DNA of 64,000 bases from [Flavobacterium] thermophilum (lineage in GTDB: Bacteria > Bacillota > Bacilli > Bacillales > Anoxybacillaceae), in the NCBI GenBank assembly GCA_900450595.1, contig UGGS01000001.1:806001-870000 (forward strand). Direction: 5' to 3'. The notes under the pieces are model-generated. The model was given only the letters and a program-made list of their open reading frames with translations, did not search any database and was not told the DNA's origin. Shown here piece by piece: positions 6,774 through 16,434 of this stretch (its first letter is position 1; every line of letters starts with the position of its first letter). Made by a program: the position numbers and the translations under genes.

Positions 6774-7952
6774 ATGTATTTGCGCTTAACAGACGAGCAG
6801 CGCATGGTGCAAAAAGCGATCCGCAAGTTTGTGGAAAAAGAGTTAATGCCGCTTGAAAACGAAGTGTTGCGCAATGAGTGGGAAGGAAAGCCCGGGCTTG
6901 CGCCGGAGAAATTGAAAGAATTGCAATTAAAAGCGAAAGAAGCGGGTTTTTGGGGGATCAACACGCCGGAGGAATACGGCGGCGCGAACTTGGGCCACGT
7001 CATGCAGGCGATCGTCCTAATGGAAGTGTCGAAAACGCTCGTTCCGTTCCAGTTCGGCGGGTCGGCGGACAACATTTTGTATTATGCGAATGAGGAGCAG
7101 AAGAAAAAATACTTGATCCCGACGATCAACGGCGAGAAAAAATCGTGTTTCGCCATGACCGAGCCAGGGGCGGGGTCCGATACGCGCAACATCAAAATGA
7201 CGGCGGTCAAAGATGGCGATGAATGGGTGTTGAACGGGGAGAAGACATTCATTACCGGCGGCAATGACGCCGATTTCGTGATGGTGATCGCCATCACCGA
7301 CAAAGAGCGGCATCAGGCGACGAACGGGCGCGAAGGGGTGACGTGCTTTATCGTTGACCGCGAGATGGGCTGGCGCTCCGAACCGATTTATACGATGGGG
7401 CCGTCGACGCCAGCCAGCTTGATTTTCGAAAACGTGCGCGTGCCGGAAGAAAACATTTTAGGCGAGCTGCACTACGGTTACAAGCTTGGACTTGAGTGGA
7501 TCGGCTATGCGCGATGGGTCGTCGGCGCCCGTGCGGTCGGGGCGGCGGAGCGGCTGCTGCAGATGGCGATTGATTATGCGAAAGAGCGCGTCACGTTTGG
7601 CAAGCCGATCGCCGAGCGGCAAGCAATCCAATGGATGATCGCCGATTCAGCGGTGGAAATCGAAGCGGCCAAATGGCTGGTGTTAAATGCGGCGTTTACG
7701 CTCGACCAAGGGGAGGACAACCGCCACTTGGCATCGATGGCGAAACTGTTTGGCGCGAACATGGGCAATCGCGTCGTTGACCGCGTCATGCAAATCCACG
7801 GCGGCATGGGCTATACGAAGGAAATGCCGATCGAGCGTTGGTATCGCGAAGCGCGGCTGTGGCGCATTTACGACGGCACGGATGAAATTCAGCGCCTCAT
7901 TATCGCTCGCAACTTGATTAAAGGGCATGTCAAACTTGGTCAGTTCATCTGA
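6774..7952 (+). CDS. Acyl-CoA dehydrogenase
   Basis: 392 residues, FAD-dependent enzyme of the first beta-oxidation step, introducing the 2,3 double bond into a CoA ester. Domains: N-terminal helical (1-125), central beta domain with the FAD/substrate signature CFAMTEPGAGSDTRNIK and WVLNGEKTFITGG (about 126-235), C-terminal helical domain with IHGGMGYTKEMPIERWYRE and YDGTDEIQRLIIARNL. The catalytic base in this subfamily is the Glu of YDGTDEIQ or an equivalent in helix G; I do not assign it. It is the first gene after the palindrome-controlled promoter. Substrate chain length or ring structure cannot be inferred. Confidence 0.93.
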   Translation: MYLRLTDEQRMVQKAIRKFVEKELMPLENEVLRNEWEGKPGLAPEKLKELQLKAKEAGFWGINTPEEYGGANLGHVMQAIVLMEVSKTLVPFQFGGSADNILYYANEEQKKKYLIPTINGEKKSCFAMTEPGAGSDTRNIKMTAVKDGDEWVLNGEKTFITGGNDADFVMVIAITDKERHQATNGREGVTCFIVDREMGWRSEPIYTMGPSTPASLIFENVRVPEENILGELHYGYKLGLEWIGYARWVVGARAVGAAERLLQMAIDYAKERVTFGKPIAERQAIQWMIADSAVEIEAAKWLVLNAAFTLDQGEDNRHLASMAKLFGANMGNRVVDRVMQIHGGMGYTKEMPIERWYREARLWRIYDGTDEIQRLIIARNLIKGHVKLGQFI

Positions 7953-7987
7953 AAAATGAAAGCGTTATCGAAAGGGAGGAGAACACG

Positions 7988-8752
7988 ATGAGCCAACGGT
8001 TTGCAGGAAGAGTGGCGTTTGTGACCGGAGGAAGCCGCGGCATCGGCAAGGCGATCGTCACCCGCTTCGCGGAAGAAGGGGCGAAAGTGGCATTCATCGA
8101 TTTAAATGAAGAAGCGCTTGAAGCGACGGCTGCCGAGCTGCGGGAGAAAGGGTATGACGTGTACGCCAAAGTGGCGAGCGTCACCGACCGCGAACAAGTG
8201 GAAACGACGATGCAAGAGGTCGTCGACCGGTTCGGCTCGCTTGATATTCTTGTCAACAACGCCGGCGTCATCCGCGACAACTTGCTCTTTAAAATGACGG
8301 ACGACGATTGGCAAACGGTCATGGACGTCCATTTAAAAGGCGCGTTTTACTGCGCCCGCGCCGCGCAAAAATATATGGTCGAAAAAGGATATGGCCGCAT
8401 CATCAACGTTTCGTCGACCTCCGCGCTCGGAAACCGCGGCCAGGCGAACTATTCGGCGGCGAAAGCCGGCATTCAAGGGTTTACGAAAACGTTGGCGATC
8501 GAGCTCGGCAAGTTCGGCATTACGACGAACGCCATCGCTCCAGGATTCATTGAAACCGATATGACAAAGGCAACCGCTGAGCGGCTTGGCATTTCGTTTG
8601 AGCAGCTCATTCAGGCGAGCGTCGCCAACATCCCGGTCGGACGCAGCGGCCGTCCGGAAGACATCGCCCATGCAGTCGCGTTTTTCGCCGACGAACGGTC
8701 GTCGTTTGTCAACGGCCAAGTGCTGTATGTGGCCGGCGGCCCGAAATGTTAA
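7988..8752 (+). CDS. Short-chain dehydrogenase/reductase (3-hydroxyacyl-CoA dehydrogenase-like)
   Basis: 254 residues, classical SDR. Cofactor motif TGGSRGIGK, NNAG, catalytic Ser in INVSSTSA and Tyr/Lys in YSAAKAG, C-terminal IAPGFIETDM and FVNGQVLYVAGG. The aspartate after the second beta strand (AFIDLNEE) suggests NAD rather than NADP. In this setting, after an acyl-CoA dehydrogenase and before two MaoC hydratases and a thiolase, the likely role is oxidation of the 3-hydroxyacyl-CoA. A FabG-like 3-oxoacyl reductase is the alternative. GGAGGAGAA ribosome site. Confidence 0.9.
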   Translation: MSQRFAGRVAFVTGGSRGIGKAIVTRFAEEGAKVAFIDLNEEALEATAAELREKGYDVYAKVASVTDREQVETTMQEVVDRFGSLDILVNNAGVIRDNLLFKMTDDDWQTVMDVHLKGAFYCARAAQKYMVEKGYGRIINVSSTSALGNRGQANYSAAKAGIQGFTKTLAIELGKFGITTNAIAPGFIETDMTKATAERLGISFEQLIQASVANIPVGRSGRPEDIAHAVAFFADERSSFVNGQVLYVAGGPKC

Positions 8753-8765
8753 GGGGGGGACGGGG

Positions 8766-9215
8766 ATGTACCAGCATGACATCGGAAAACGGTCGGCGAA
8801 AGTGAAAAACACCGTTGAACACGGAGCGGTGAAAAAGTTTGCGGAGGCGATCGGCGACCCTCATCCGATTTATTGGGATGAGGAGACGGGGAAGCGGTCG
8901 CGCTACGGGCGCAACATCGCCCCGCCGACGTTTCCGCGCGTGTTTGACTACGGCGTCATTGAAGGATTGAAATTGCCAGCCAAAGGGCTCATTCACGGCG
9001 AGCAGCGCTTCCATTATGAGCGTCCGCTGTTTGTCGGTGAAGAACTGTACTGCTATGCGGAAGTGAAAGATTATTACGAAAAACAAAGCAGCATGGGCTT
9101 GCTCGGTTTTTTAGTGATCGCCAACAACGGCGAGGATGCTGACGGAAATCTCATTTTCACTTCCACCTCGACGATCATGATCAACGAGGCGGTTAGAAAG
9201 GCGATGAGCGTATGA
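8766..9215 (+). CDS. MaoC-type dehydratase, N-terminal (FAS1-like) subunit
   Basis: 149 residues, hot-dog fold. MYQHDIGKRSAKVKNTVEHG and FAEAIGDPHPIYWDEE match the FAS1-like dehydratase N-terminal module, and GLIHGEQRFHYERPLF the following sheet. This half usually lacks the catalytic Asp/His and binds the CoA part while the partner catalyses. The start codon is the ATG behind AAGGGGGGACGG. The stop overlaps the next start (ATGA). Together they form a two-subunit enoyl-CoA hydratase of the kind used for bulky or branched CoA esters. Confidence 0.88.
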   Translation: MYQHDIGKRSAKVKNTVEHGAVKKFAEAIGDPHPIYWDEETGKRSRYGRNIAPPTFPRVFDYGVIEGLKLPAKGLIHGEQRFHYERPLFVGEELYCYAEVKDYYEKQSSMGLLGFLVIANNGEDADGNLIFTSTSTIMINEAVRKAMSV

Positions 9216-9616
9216 CGACGATCCGCGATTGGCAAGTAGGGCAGTCGCTTCCCGACGTGACGCTTCCCCCGGTGTCCCGGCTCGATTTGATCAAATATGC
9301 CGGCGCATCAGGCGACTACAATCCGATTCATACGATCGATGAAGAGGCGAAAAAAGCCGGCCTGCCGGGCATTATCGCCCACGGCATGTGGACGATGGGG
9401 AACTTGGCCAAGCTGTTTACGCCGTATTACGAAGAAGGGTTCGTACAGGACTATTTTGTCCGCTTTCAATCGATGGTGTTTTTAAATGATATCATCACCT
9501 TAAAGGCAACGGTGAAGGAAAAAGGCGACAAGACGATTCGGTTTGACGTCGCGGCCGTCAATCAGCATGGCAAAGAAGTCGTCAAAGGTGAAGCGGTCTT
9601 TGCGCTTTACGAGTGA
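9212..9616 (+). CDS. MaoC-type enoyl-CoA hydratase, catalytic subunit
   Basis: 134 residues with the hydratase-2 motif: YAGASGDYNPIHTIDEEAKKAGLPGIIAHGMWTM, in which Asp of GDYNPIH and His are the catalytic pair. It adds water across a trans-2-enoyl-CoA (R-specific in this family). Coupled to the preceding FAS1-like subunit by a 4-base overlap. The separate-subunit arrangement is like Mycobacterium HadAB or ChsH1/H2, though that does not fix the substrate. Confidence 0.9.
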   Translation: MTTIRDWQVGQSLPDVTLPPVSRLDLIKYAGASGDYNPIHTIDEEAKKAGLPGIIAHGMWTMGNLAKLFTPYYEEGFVQDYFVRFQSMVFLNDIITLKATVKEKGDKTIRFDVAAVNQHGKEVVKGEAVFALYE

Positions 9617-9621
9617 AAAAG

Positions 9622-9671
9622 ACGGGCGGCCCCAAAGCTGAAGCCGTAAGCGGGGCGAGGGGCCAGCCCGT
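9622..9671 (+). other. Strong intercistronic hairpin
   Basis: ACGGGC-GGCCCC (9622-9633) pairs with GGGGCC-A-GCCCGT (9659-9671), 12 bp with a one-base bulge and a 25-base apical region that can form a further small stem. No T-run follows, so it is more likely an mRNA-processing or stability element than a terminator. Confidence 0.5.
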
Positions 9672-9710
9672 TTGCGGGGATGTGTTCACAACGAACAAGG
9701 GGGAATGACG

Positions 9711-10880
9711 ATGAAACGGGATGCCGTCATTGTGTCGGCCGTACGGACGGCCATTGCCCGCCAAGGAGGCGCTTTGGCGACGTTGCCGGCGCATATTTAC
9801 GGTGCGGAAGTGATCAAAGAGGCGATGCGGCGGGCGAACATCGGCCCGGAACACGTCGATGATGTCATCATGGGCAATGTCTTAAGCGGCGGCGGCAACA
9901 TCGCCCGACTGACGGCGCTGCAAACCGGCTTATCTCTAGAGTTGACAGGTTTGACCGTTGACCGCCAATGCGGTTCGGGCATTAACGCTGTGGCGTTGGC
10001 GGCGCAGGCCATTTGGGCCGGCGACGGGGACGTCTATATCGCCGGCGGTGTGGAAAGCATGAGCCGCGCACCGTATTTGATGGACCGCCCGGAAAAACCG
10101 TACAGCTCAACACCGCCCAGCTTCCGCAAGTCGCAGCTGTCGCCAAAAGAGATTGGTGACCCGCCGATGGGCATTACGGCGGAGAATTTGGCGAAAAAGT
10201 ACGGCATCAGCCGTGAAGAACAAGACGCGTTTGCCTTGCGCAGTCAGCAGCGCATGGCGCGCGCCATGCAGGAAGGGCGGTTTGACGAACAAATCGTGCC
10301 GATCACCGTTCCGGTGAAAAAAGGCGAGCCGTTCGTCTTCGATACGGATGAACATCCGCGCCCGAACACGACGATGGAAGCGCTGTCGAAGCTGCCGCCG
10401 GCATTTTTGGAAGGCGGAACGGTGACAGCCGGAAACAGCTCGGGACTGAACGATGCCGCCTCCGCGCTCGTCATCATGTCGCGGGAAAAAGCAGAGGAGC
10501 TTGGCGTAAAGCCGCTTGCCGTCATCCGCGCCCATGCGGTCGCCGGGGTCGACCCGAACATCATGGGCATCGGTCCGGTGCCGGCGACAAGAAAAGTGTT
10601 GGAAAAAGCGGGGTTGACGCTTGATGAGATGGACATCATCGAAATCAACGAAGCGTTTGCCGCGCAAGTGATCGCCTGCGACCGCGAGCTTGAAATGGAT
10701 CCGGAAAAAGTGAACATAAACGGCGGCGCCATTGCCCACGGCCATCCGCTTGGCGCGACCGGGGCGATTTTGATCACAAAAGCGGTGTATGAATTGAAAC
10801 GCCGCAGCGGGAAGTATGCGCTGATTACGGCGTGCATCGGCGGCGGCCAAGGGATTGCGACCATCATTGAGAGAGAATGA
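9711..10880 (+). CDS. Thiolase (acetyl-CoA C-acyltransferase)
   Basis: 389 residues. The nucleophilic cysteine is in [12 protein letters not shown], the second site in NEAFAAQV, and the active His and Cys in [15 protein letters not shown] and [10 protein letters not shown]. It cleaves 3-oxoacyl-CoA with CoA, releasing acetyl-CoA, or runs in reverse. The start is the ATG at 9711; an in-frame ATG six bases earlier is too close to the AAGGGGG ribosome site. It completes the four-step cycle with the preceding genes. Its stop overlaps the TetR gene start. Confidence 0.93.
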   Translation: MKRDAVIVSAVRTAIARQGGALATLPAHIYGAEVIKEAMRRANIGPEHVDDVIMGNVLSGGGNIARLTALQTGLSLELTGLTVDRQCGSGINAVALAAQAIWAGDGDVYIAGGVESMSRAPYLMDRPEKPYSSTPPSFRKSQLSPKEIGDPPMGITAENLAKKYGISREEQDAFALRSQQRMARAMQEGRFDEQIVPITVPVKKGEPFVFDTDEHPRPNTTMEALSKLPPAFLEGGTVTAGNSSGLNDAASALVIMSREKAEELGVKPLAVIRAHAVAGVDPNIMGIGPVPATRKVLEKAGLTLDEMDIIEINEAFAAQVIACDRELEMDPEKVNINGGAIAHGHPLGATGAILITKAVYELKRRSGKYALITACIGGGQGIATIIERE

Positions 10881-11527
10881 CGCATTGGAGACCGTGGAGG
10901 ATGAAAGAAAAATTAAGGGAAGTGGCCATAGAGTTGTTCGAACGCAAAGGATTCAAAGAAACGTCGGTGCAGGAAATCGTCGAAGCGATCGGGGCAACGA
11001 AGGGAGCCTTTTACTACTATTACAAAAGCAAAGAGGAGTTGCTATGTGATATTTGTGTTTCCTATCTGGACGATTTGCTTCGGCAGCAAGCTTGCATTGT
11101 CCAAGATCTTGAGAAAAGCTGCACGGAGAAATTGCGGGCCATCGTCCATATGGTCATCTGCAATATCCGCACACGGAAGAAAAGCGCCCGCATTTTCTTC
11201 CGTGAGATGCGGCATTTGGCTGACGACCATTTAGAGGAAATCCGCGCCAAGCGGCGGTTGTTTCGCAAGCGGTATGAACAGCTTATTCGGGACGGAATGG
11301 CGCGCGGCGAATTCAAGCCGTCGCTTCATGCAGAAATGATTACGTTCGGTCTGCTCGGCATCACCAACTGGAGCTATTATTGGTTCCGGCCTGACGGAGG
11401 CATCTCTGAAGAAGAACTGACGGATATTTTCGTTGATTTCATTTTGCACGGTATAAAGGCGCCAAGAGCTGGAGAAAGCGGTCGAAATGAGGAGGAGCTA
11501 GGCAATTCGGGCGGTCAGACCGAATGA
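10877..11527 (+). CDS. TetR/AcrR-family transcriptional regulator
   Basis: 216 residues. The helix-turn-helix is at about 10-58 ([37 protein letters not shown]), the ligand-binding helical domain after it. The ATG start overlaps the thiolase stop (ATGA). A second ATG at 10901 (MKEKLRE) would give the more usual short N-terminus, but its GGAGG is immediately adjacent. Because it is encoded inside the operon, it is the best candidate to bind the 18-bp palindromes at 6703 and 24090, probably releasing DNA on binding a CoA ester. That link is inference. Confidence 0.9.
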   Translation: MTHWRPWRMKEKLREVAIELFERKGFKETSVQEIVEAIGATKGAFYYYYKSKEELLCDICVSYLDDLLRQQACIVQDLEKSCTEKLRAIVHMVICNIRTRKKSARIFFREMRHLADDHLEEIRAKRRLFRKRYEQLIRDGMARGEFKPSLHAEMITFGLLGITNWSYYWFRPDGGISEEELTDIFVDFILHGIKAPRAGESGRNEEELGNSGGQTE

Positions 11528-11582
11528 AAGATCGGCCGCTTTGATGGTCTGGCCAAACGGCAAACAAAAAGGGGGGATCGGG

Positions 11583-12446
11583 ATGGAGCTATTCATCCAA
11601 CAGCTGTTAAACGGGCTGACTGTTGGAAGCGTTTACAGCCTCGTGGCGTTAGGGTTGACGCTTGTTTACGGCATTTTGCACATTCCAAACTTCGCCCACG
11701 GCGCGCTGTATATGATGGGCGGTTATGTTACATTGATGGCTATGACGAAGCTCGGGATGCCGTATGGGATCGCGATCGTCGCATCGATGGCGGCGGTCGG
11801 GCTGCTTGGCGTCTTGATGGAGCGGCTCGTGTTTTATCCGCTTCGCAATGCGCCGCCGCTCCATGATAAAATCGCGGCGATCGGCATCTTGCTCTTTTTG
11901 GAAGCGTTTGCCCAGTTCGTCTGGGGGGCGGACTATCAGACGATGCCGACCCCGTATGGCGATGTCGTCACGGTGTTCGGATTCACATTGACCATTCAAC
12001 GCATCCTCATCATCGCATCCGCTGTCATCATCATGATCTTGCTTTACCTCTTCTTGAAAAAGACGTTCATCGGGGCTTCCATCATCGCGATGGCGCAAAA
12101 CCGCGAAGGGGCGAATTTGGTCGGCATCAATACGAACAAAGTGGCCATGCTGACGTTTTTCCTCTCCGGCAGCCTGGCTGCGCTCGCCGCGTCGCTCGCT
12201 TCGCCGATCAACCTCGTGTTTCCCGGCATGGGGCATCTCGTCATCTTGAAAGCGTTTGTCATCATCATTCTCGGCGGCATGGGAAGCATTCCCGGCGCCA
12301 TTGTCGGCGGCTATATTTTAGGATTCAGCGAGAGTTTGGGGGCGACATATGTGTCGAATGACTACAAGGACATTATCGCTTTTGCCATCCTCGTCATCAT
12401 TTTAACGGTCAAACCGAACGGACTGTTTGCCAAGGAGGGACATTGA
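11583..12446 (+). CDS. Liv-type ABC transporter permease (LivH-like)
   Basis: 287 residues, about eight hydrophobic segments, with the LivH family signature GLTLVYGILHIPNFAHGALYMMGGYV and the EAA-type cytoplasmic loop GASIIAMAQNREGANLVGIN. Part of an importer of the branched-chain amino-acid/amide/urea class. The start at 11583 has an AAGGGGGGATCGGG leader. The stop overlaps the next start (TGATG). Its presence in a CoA-ester degradation operon suggests import of an acid that is then activated and degraded, not simple amino-acid uptake. Confidence 0.9.
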   Translation: MELFIQQLLNGLTVGSVYSLVALGLTLVYGILHIPNFAHGALYMMGGYVTLMAMTKLGMPYGIAIVASMAAVGLLGVLMERLVFYPLRNAPPLHDKIAAIGILLFLEAFAQFVWGADYQTMPTPYGDVVTVFGFTLTIQRILIIASAVIIMILLYLFLKKTFIGASIIAMAQNREGANLVGINTNKVAMLTFFLSGSLAALAASLASPINLVFPGMGHLVILKAFVIIILGGMGSIPGAIVGGYILGFSESLGATYVSNDYKDIIAFAILVIILTVKPNGLFAKEGH

Positions 12447-13483
12447 TGGCCGTTTTCGAAAAACGACGCCTATGGCTTGCTGTTCTCGCGGCGTTGGCAC
12501 TCGCCTTCCCACTGCTTGTGACCAACGGCTATTACGTGCATATGATGACTATTTCCTTTATTTGGATGATTGCGGTGTACGGATTGAACTTGTTTGCCGG
12601 CTATACGGGGTATTTGTCGCTTGCCCACGCTGGATTTTTTGCGATCGGCGCGTATGCGCTCGGCATTTTGACGGTAAAAGCCGGCTGGCCGTTTTGGCTT
12701 GCTTTTGCCGCAGCGTGTTTGCTGACGACGTTGATCGGCGTTTTCGTCGGACTTGTCGCCTTGCGAACGAAAGAACACTTTTTCGCCATTTATACACTTT
12801 GCGTCGGCTACATCATCTATTTGATCATTGACAAATGGGACAGTTTAACCGGCGGAGTGCGCGGGTTTATCGGCATTCCGGCGCCGGCTGACATCGGCCC
12901 GCTCTCGTTTCAAACGCCCGTCGCCCAATATTATTTGGTGTTATGCTTCTTGGTTGCGGTCATCTTCACCATGTACCGCCTTGTCTATTCGTTGACCGGA
13001 CGGACGTACATCGCCATTCGCAACAGTGAGGAGCTCGCGTTGACGCTTGGCATCTCGACGATGAAAAACAAACTCGCCTCGTTTGTTCTCTCGGTCTTTT
13101 TTACATCGCTTGCCGGAGCGCTGTACGCGTCGTTCATCCGCTTTCTTGGCCCGGACATTGCGTACGTCAGCGTCATGTTCGACTTTTTAACGTACTTGCT
13201 TGTCGGTGGGATTGGCACGCTTGCCGGTCCGGTCGTCGGGACGTTGCTGATTACGTTTCTGTCCCAACAATTGCAGTTTTTGCAAGATTACCGGATGTTG
13301 ATTTTCGGTCCGGTGCTGACGTTGCTCATCATCTTTTACCCTCATGGCATTGCCGGGGGGGTCATCCGTTTGAAAGCAAAGCGTGAAGAAGCGCGCCGTC
13401 TCGATCCAGAAGCGAACCGAGTTGCTGCGGAACTGGCCGTCTCGAGCCAAGGACGAGGCGAGCGGCACGCAGAGGAGGGATAA
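12446..13483 (+). CDS. Liv-type ABC transporter permease (LivM-like)
   Basis: 345 residues, nine or ten hydrophobic segments. LivM signature YGLNLFAGYTGYLSLAHAGFFAIGAYA, coupling loop GRTYIAIRNSEELALTLGIS, and VGGIGTLAGPVVGTLLI near the end. The C-terminal 40 residues are charged and cytoplasmic. Start at the ATG overlapping the LivH stop, with AAGGAGGGA upstream. A TTG three bases earlier is in the same frame and less likely. Confidence 0.9.
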   Translation: MAVFEKRRLWLAVLAALALAFPLLVTNGYYVHMMTISFIWMIAVYGLNLFAGYTGYLSLAHAGFFAIGAYALGILTVKAGWPFWLAFAAACLLTTLIGVFVGLVALRTKEHFFAIYTLCVGYIIYLIIDKWDSLTGGVRGFIGIPAPADIGPLSFQTPVAQYYLVLCFLVAVIFTMYRLVYSLTGRTYIAIRNSEELALTLGISTMKNKLASFVLSVFFTSLAGALYASFIRFLGPDIAYVSVMFDFLTYLLVGGIGTLAGPVVGTLLITFLSQQLQFLQDYRMLIFGPVLTLLIIFYPHGIAGGVIRLKAKREEARRLDPEANRVAAELAVSSQGRGERHAEEG

Positions 13484-13485
13484 CG

Positions 13486-14250
13486 ATGCTTTTGCACGTT
13501 GAACGGTTGACGAAGCGGTTTGGCGGGCTTCTGGCGGTCAACGATGTCACCTTTTCCGTCGAGCAAGGGAAGATCAACGCCATCATCGGCCCAAACGGAG
13601 CCGGCAAATCGACGTTTTTCAATTTAATCAGCGGCTTGCACCGGCCGACGTCAGGGACGATTACGTTCAAAGGGCGCGATATTACCCGCCTGCCGGCAAA
13701 CGAACGGGCGAAGCTCGGCATCGCCCGCACGTTTCAAACGACTCACTTGTTTGAACAGGCGACGGTGATTGACAACGTCATCATCGGCCATCGTCTCCGC
13801 ACATCATCCAACTTATTTGATGCCATTTTGCGCACGAAACGGCACCGCCGCGAGGAACAGGCATGCAAAGAAAAGGCGATGGAAGTGCTCGACTTTGTTG
13901 GGCTCACCGATGTGGCGGATCGGCTCGTTGCTAACCTGTCGCAGGAACAGAAAAAGCGGGTGGCGTTTGCGCTCGCCTTGGCGACCGATCCGGAACTCGT
14001 CCTGCTTGACGAGCCTGCTGCCGGCGTCAACCCGGACGAAACGGAAGGGTTGGAAGAGCTGATTGTCAAAATGGTCAAGGGCGGCCTGACAGTTTGTCTC
14101 ATTGAACATAAAATGTCGATGATTATGAAAATCGCTGACCGCATTATGGTGTTGAACTATGGAGAGAAAATTGCAGAAGGAACGCCGGAGGAAGTGAAAA
14201 ACAACGAGGCGGTCATTCAAGCGTACTTAGGAGGGAGCGCCATTGCTTGA
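13486..14250 (+). CDS. Liv-type ABC transporter ATPase (LivG-like)
   Basis: 254 residues. Walker [14 protein letters not shown]-loop in [16 protein letters not shown], Walker [15 protein letters not shown]-loop EHKMSM, and the LivG-specific C-terminal extension [24 protein letters not shown]. The ABC signature reads [11 protein letters not shown] instead of LSGGQ-type, a visible departure. It starts 2 bases after the LivM stop with a GAGGAGGG ribosome site inside livM. It overlaps the LivF gene by 8 bases. Confidence 0.92.
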   Translation: MLLHVERLTKRFGGLLAVNDVTFSVEQGKINAIIGPNGAGKSTFFNLISGLHRPTSGTITFKGRDITRLPANERAKLGIARTFQTTHLFEQATVIDNVIIGHRLRTSSNLFDAILRTKRHRREEQACKEKAMEVLDFVGLTDVADRLVANLSQEQKKRVAFALALATDPELVLLDEPAAGVNPDETEGLEELIVKMVKGGLTVCLIEHKMSMIMKIADRIMVLNYGEKIAEGTPEEVKNNEAVIQAYLGGSAIA

Positions 14251-14950
14251 AGTTGCGAACGTATCGGTCCGCTATGGGAGTTTTGCCGCCATTCGCGATG
14301 TGACGTTTTCCGTCAAGCGAGGAGAGATTGCGGTTTTGCTCGGTGCCAATGGAGCAGGAAAAAGTACATTGTTCCGCACGATCAGCGGACTGCACAAACC
14401 TGTGCAAGGGGAAATCCGCCTCAACGGTGAGCGCATCGACTCACTTCCGCCTGATCGCATCGTCGGGCGCGGCGTCGTGCAATGCGCGGAAGGGCGCAAA
14501 CTGTTTCCGCGCATGAGCGTATACGAAAATTTGCTGATGGGCGCTTACGTTCATCGAAAGGATAAAGATGGCATCCGCCGATCGTTGGAACACGTATATG
14601 AATTATTTCCCATCCTGCGGGAAAAGCGCAATGAGCCGGCCGGATCGCTAAGCGGCGGCCAGCAGCAAATGCTTGCCATCGGACGCGCCTTAATGTCGCG
14701 CCCTGCGGTGCTCTTGCTTGATGAGCCGTCGATCGGGCTTGCTCCGCTCATTGTCGAGCAAATGTTTGCGACGATTAAACAAATCAATCAGGAAGGGACG
14801 ACGATTTTGCTCGCCGAACAAAATGCCCATGCGGCGTTGTCCATCGCTCATCACGGCTATGTGTTTGAAAATGGAACGATCGTTGCCTCAGGAACAGCGG
14901 AGGAGCTGCTCGCCAACGACGATGTCCGCAAGGCGTACATTGGCGGATGA
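14243..14950 (+). CDS. Liv-type ABC transporter ATPase (LivF-like)
   Basis: 235 residues. Walker [14 protein letters not shown]-loop [19 protein letters not shown], signature [16 protein letters not shown], Walker [15 protein letters not shown]-loop EQNAHAA. It starts at TTG 14243 after TTAGGAGGGA and overlaps LivG. LivG and LivF form the heterodimeric motor of the importer. A 125-base gap then separates it from the binding-protein gene, which carries its own ribosome site. Confidence 0.92.
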   Translation: MLEVANVSVRYGSFAAIRDVTFSVKRGEIAVLLGANGAGKSTLFRTISGLHKPVQGEIRLNGERIDSLPPDRIVGRGVVQCAEGRKLFPRMSVYENLLMGAYVHRKDKDGIRRSLEHVYELFPILREKRNEPAGSLSGGQQQMLAIGRALMSRPAVLLLDEPSIGLAPLIVEQMFATIKQINQEGTTILLAEQNAHAALSIAHHGYVFENGTIVASGTAEELLANDDVRKAYIGG

Positions 14951-15075
14951 TCGACTCCATCTTCTTCAGCAACGAAAGCAAGGAGAAGAGATGGCACTGA
15001 AAGGAGGTGAATAACGGGCGCGCTGAATATTATCTAAATATTCTAAATAATAAATCATCAATAGGGGGAGTAGTA

Positions 15076-16296
15076 ATGAAAAAAAGAAAATGGTCCATCT
15101 TGGCGATGATGGCAGCGATCATGATGTTGATGCTGGCTGCCTGCAACAGCTCAACAACTAACAACAACGCAAGCACCGGAAACAACAATAATGGAGGCGG
15201 AGGCGGCGGTGAAACGGGCACAGTCAACATCGGATACAGCGGTCCGTTAAGCGGTCCGGCCGCCTATTACGGGGAGCGGACGTTAAACGGCGTAAAAATG
15301 GCGGCGGAAGAAATCAATAACAGCGGTGGATTTGAAGTGAACGGCAAAACATACAAGCTCAATATCGTGTCATTGGATGACAAATATTTGCCGAACGAAA
15401 CAGCGGCGAACGCCAAACGTCTCGTTCAGGAGCATCAGACGCCTATTATTTTTACTCCACACAGCGGCGGTGTGATGGCGCTGCAAGTGTTCAATCAAAC
15501 GGACAATTTCATCATCGCGGCATACACAAGCGAACCGAAAATTACGCAGACCGGCAACAAGCTGACCGTGCGCATTCCGCCGCGCTATGACGGCTACATC
15601 CCGACCTTTACTGATTATGCCATGAAGCGTTTCGGCAAGAAACTGGCCGCTCTGCCGACGGCGACGCAATACGGGAAAGACTGGACGGAAAAATTGTTGC
15701 CGTACTGGGAAAAGCAAGGCGGGGAAGTCGTCTACAAATCGTCGATTGATTTTACGAAAGACACTGACTTCTTTACCATCGTGACGAACGCATTGAAAGA
15801 AAAACCGGACGTGCTGTTTATCGGCGGACCGTCGGAACCGACGGCGAAAGTGGCGAAACAAGCGCGTGAACTTGGCTTTAAAGGCGGTTTTATCATTATG
15901 GATCAGGCGAAGCTCGATGAAATGCAACGGACGATCGGTTCTTATGAGATACTGGAAGGCTCAATCGGCGTCATGCCGCTTATTCACTCCGACCAACCAG
16001 GGGCTCCGGAGTTTGCGGAAAAATATCGGACGAAATTCAATGCCGAGGCGAGTTCGGAATCCGGGTATAACTACTTGGCTCTTTACGCGTTTGTTGAGGC
16101 TATGAAAGCCGCTGGGACGGTTGATGATCCGATGGCCATCCGCGAGCATTTGAACGAAGGGCTGAAAAACATTCCGAAAGAAAAGCAAGTATACGTCGTT
16201 CCAAGCGTCGGCGATGATGGCGGCTTTGAATCAGAAATCGTTGTGGCCGCGGTGGAAAATGGAAAAGTTGTGCCGATTGAGTTAATTGACAAATAA
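15076..16296 (+). CDS. Liv-type substrate-binding lipoprotein
   Basis: 406 residues, type I periplasmic-binding fold for the Liv importer. Lipoprotein signal MKKRKWSILAMMAAIMM with lipobox LAAC (cleavage before Cys about residue 24), then an Asn/Gly/Ser-rich linker, then the binding domain starting TVNIGYSGPLSGPAAYYGE. Unusual for amino-acid binders is the absence of an obvious Ser-Asp amino-acid clamp that I can point to, so the ligand is open. It ends the operon with a strong terminator. The membrane anchoring is typical of Gram-positive binding proteins. Confidence 0.92.
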   Translation: MKKRKWSILAMMAAIMMLMLAACNSSTTNNNASTGNNNNGGGGGGETGTVNIGYSGPLSGPAAYYGERTLNGVKMAAEEINNSGGFEVNGKTYKLNIVSLDDKYLPNETAANAKRLVQEHQTPIIFTPHSGGVMALQVFNQTDNFIIAAYTSEPKITQTGNKLTVRIPPRYDGYIPTFTDYAMKRFGKKLAALPTATQYGKDWTEKLLPYWEKQGGEVVYKSSIDFTKDTDFFTIVTNALKEKPDVLFIGGPSEPTAKVAKQARELGFKGGFIIMDQAKLDEMQRTIGSYEILEGSIGVMPLIHSDQPGAPEFAEKYRTKFNAEASSESGYNYLALYAFVEAMKAAGTVDDPMAIREHLNEGLKNIPKEKQVYVVPSVGDDGGFESEIVVAAVENGKVVPIELIDK

Positions 16297-16387
16297 TCCG
16301 TCCGCCATGCAAGGCCGACAAACGAAGAAGCCCTTTCATCAGCACGTTTGCCATGCATAGCGTCTCGAAGGAGACAACACCCTCGAC

Positions 16388-16434
16388 AGGCTGTCGGAAA
16401 AAGTCATCGCTCGACTTTTTCCAGACAGCCTTTT
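16388..16434 (+). terminator. Terminator of the Liv operon
   Basis: Long hairpin: AGGCTGTC-GGAAAAAGTC pairs with GACTTTTTCC-A-GACAGCC, then TTTT. It lies 92 bases after the stop. Confidence 0.9.

Noticed and set aside
15031..15055. Ter-like sequence before the Liv binding-protein gene
   Set aside because: Shares TTCTAAATAAT with the Ter-like motif but lacks the CTATG part. AT-rich leader similarity is likely chance.
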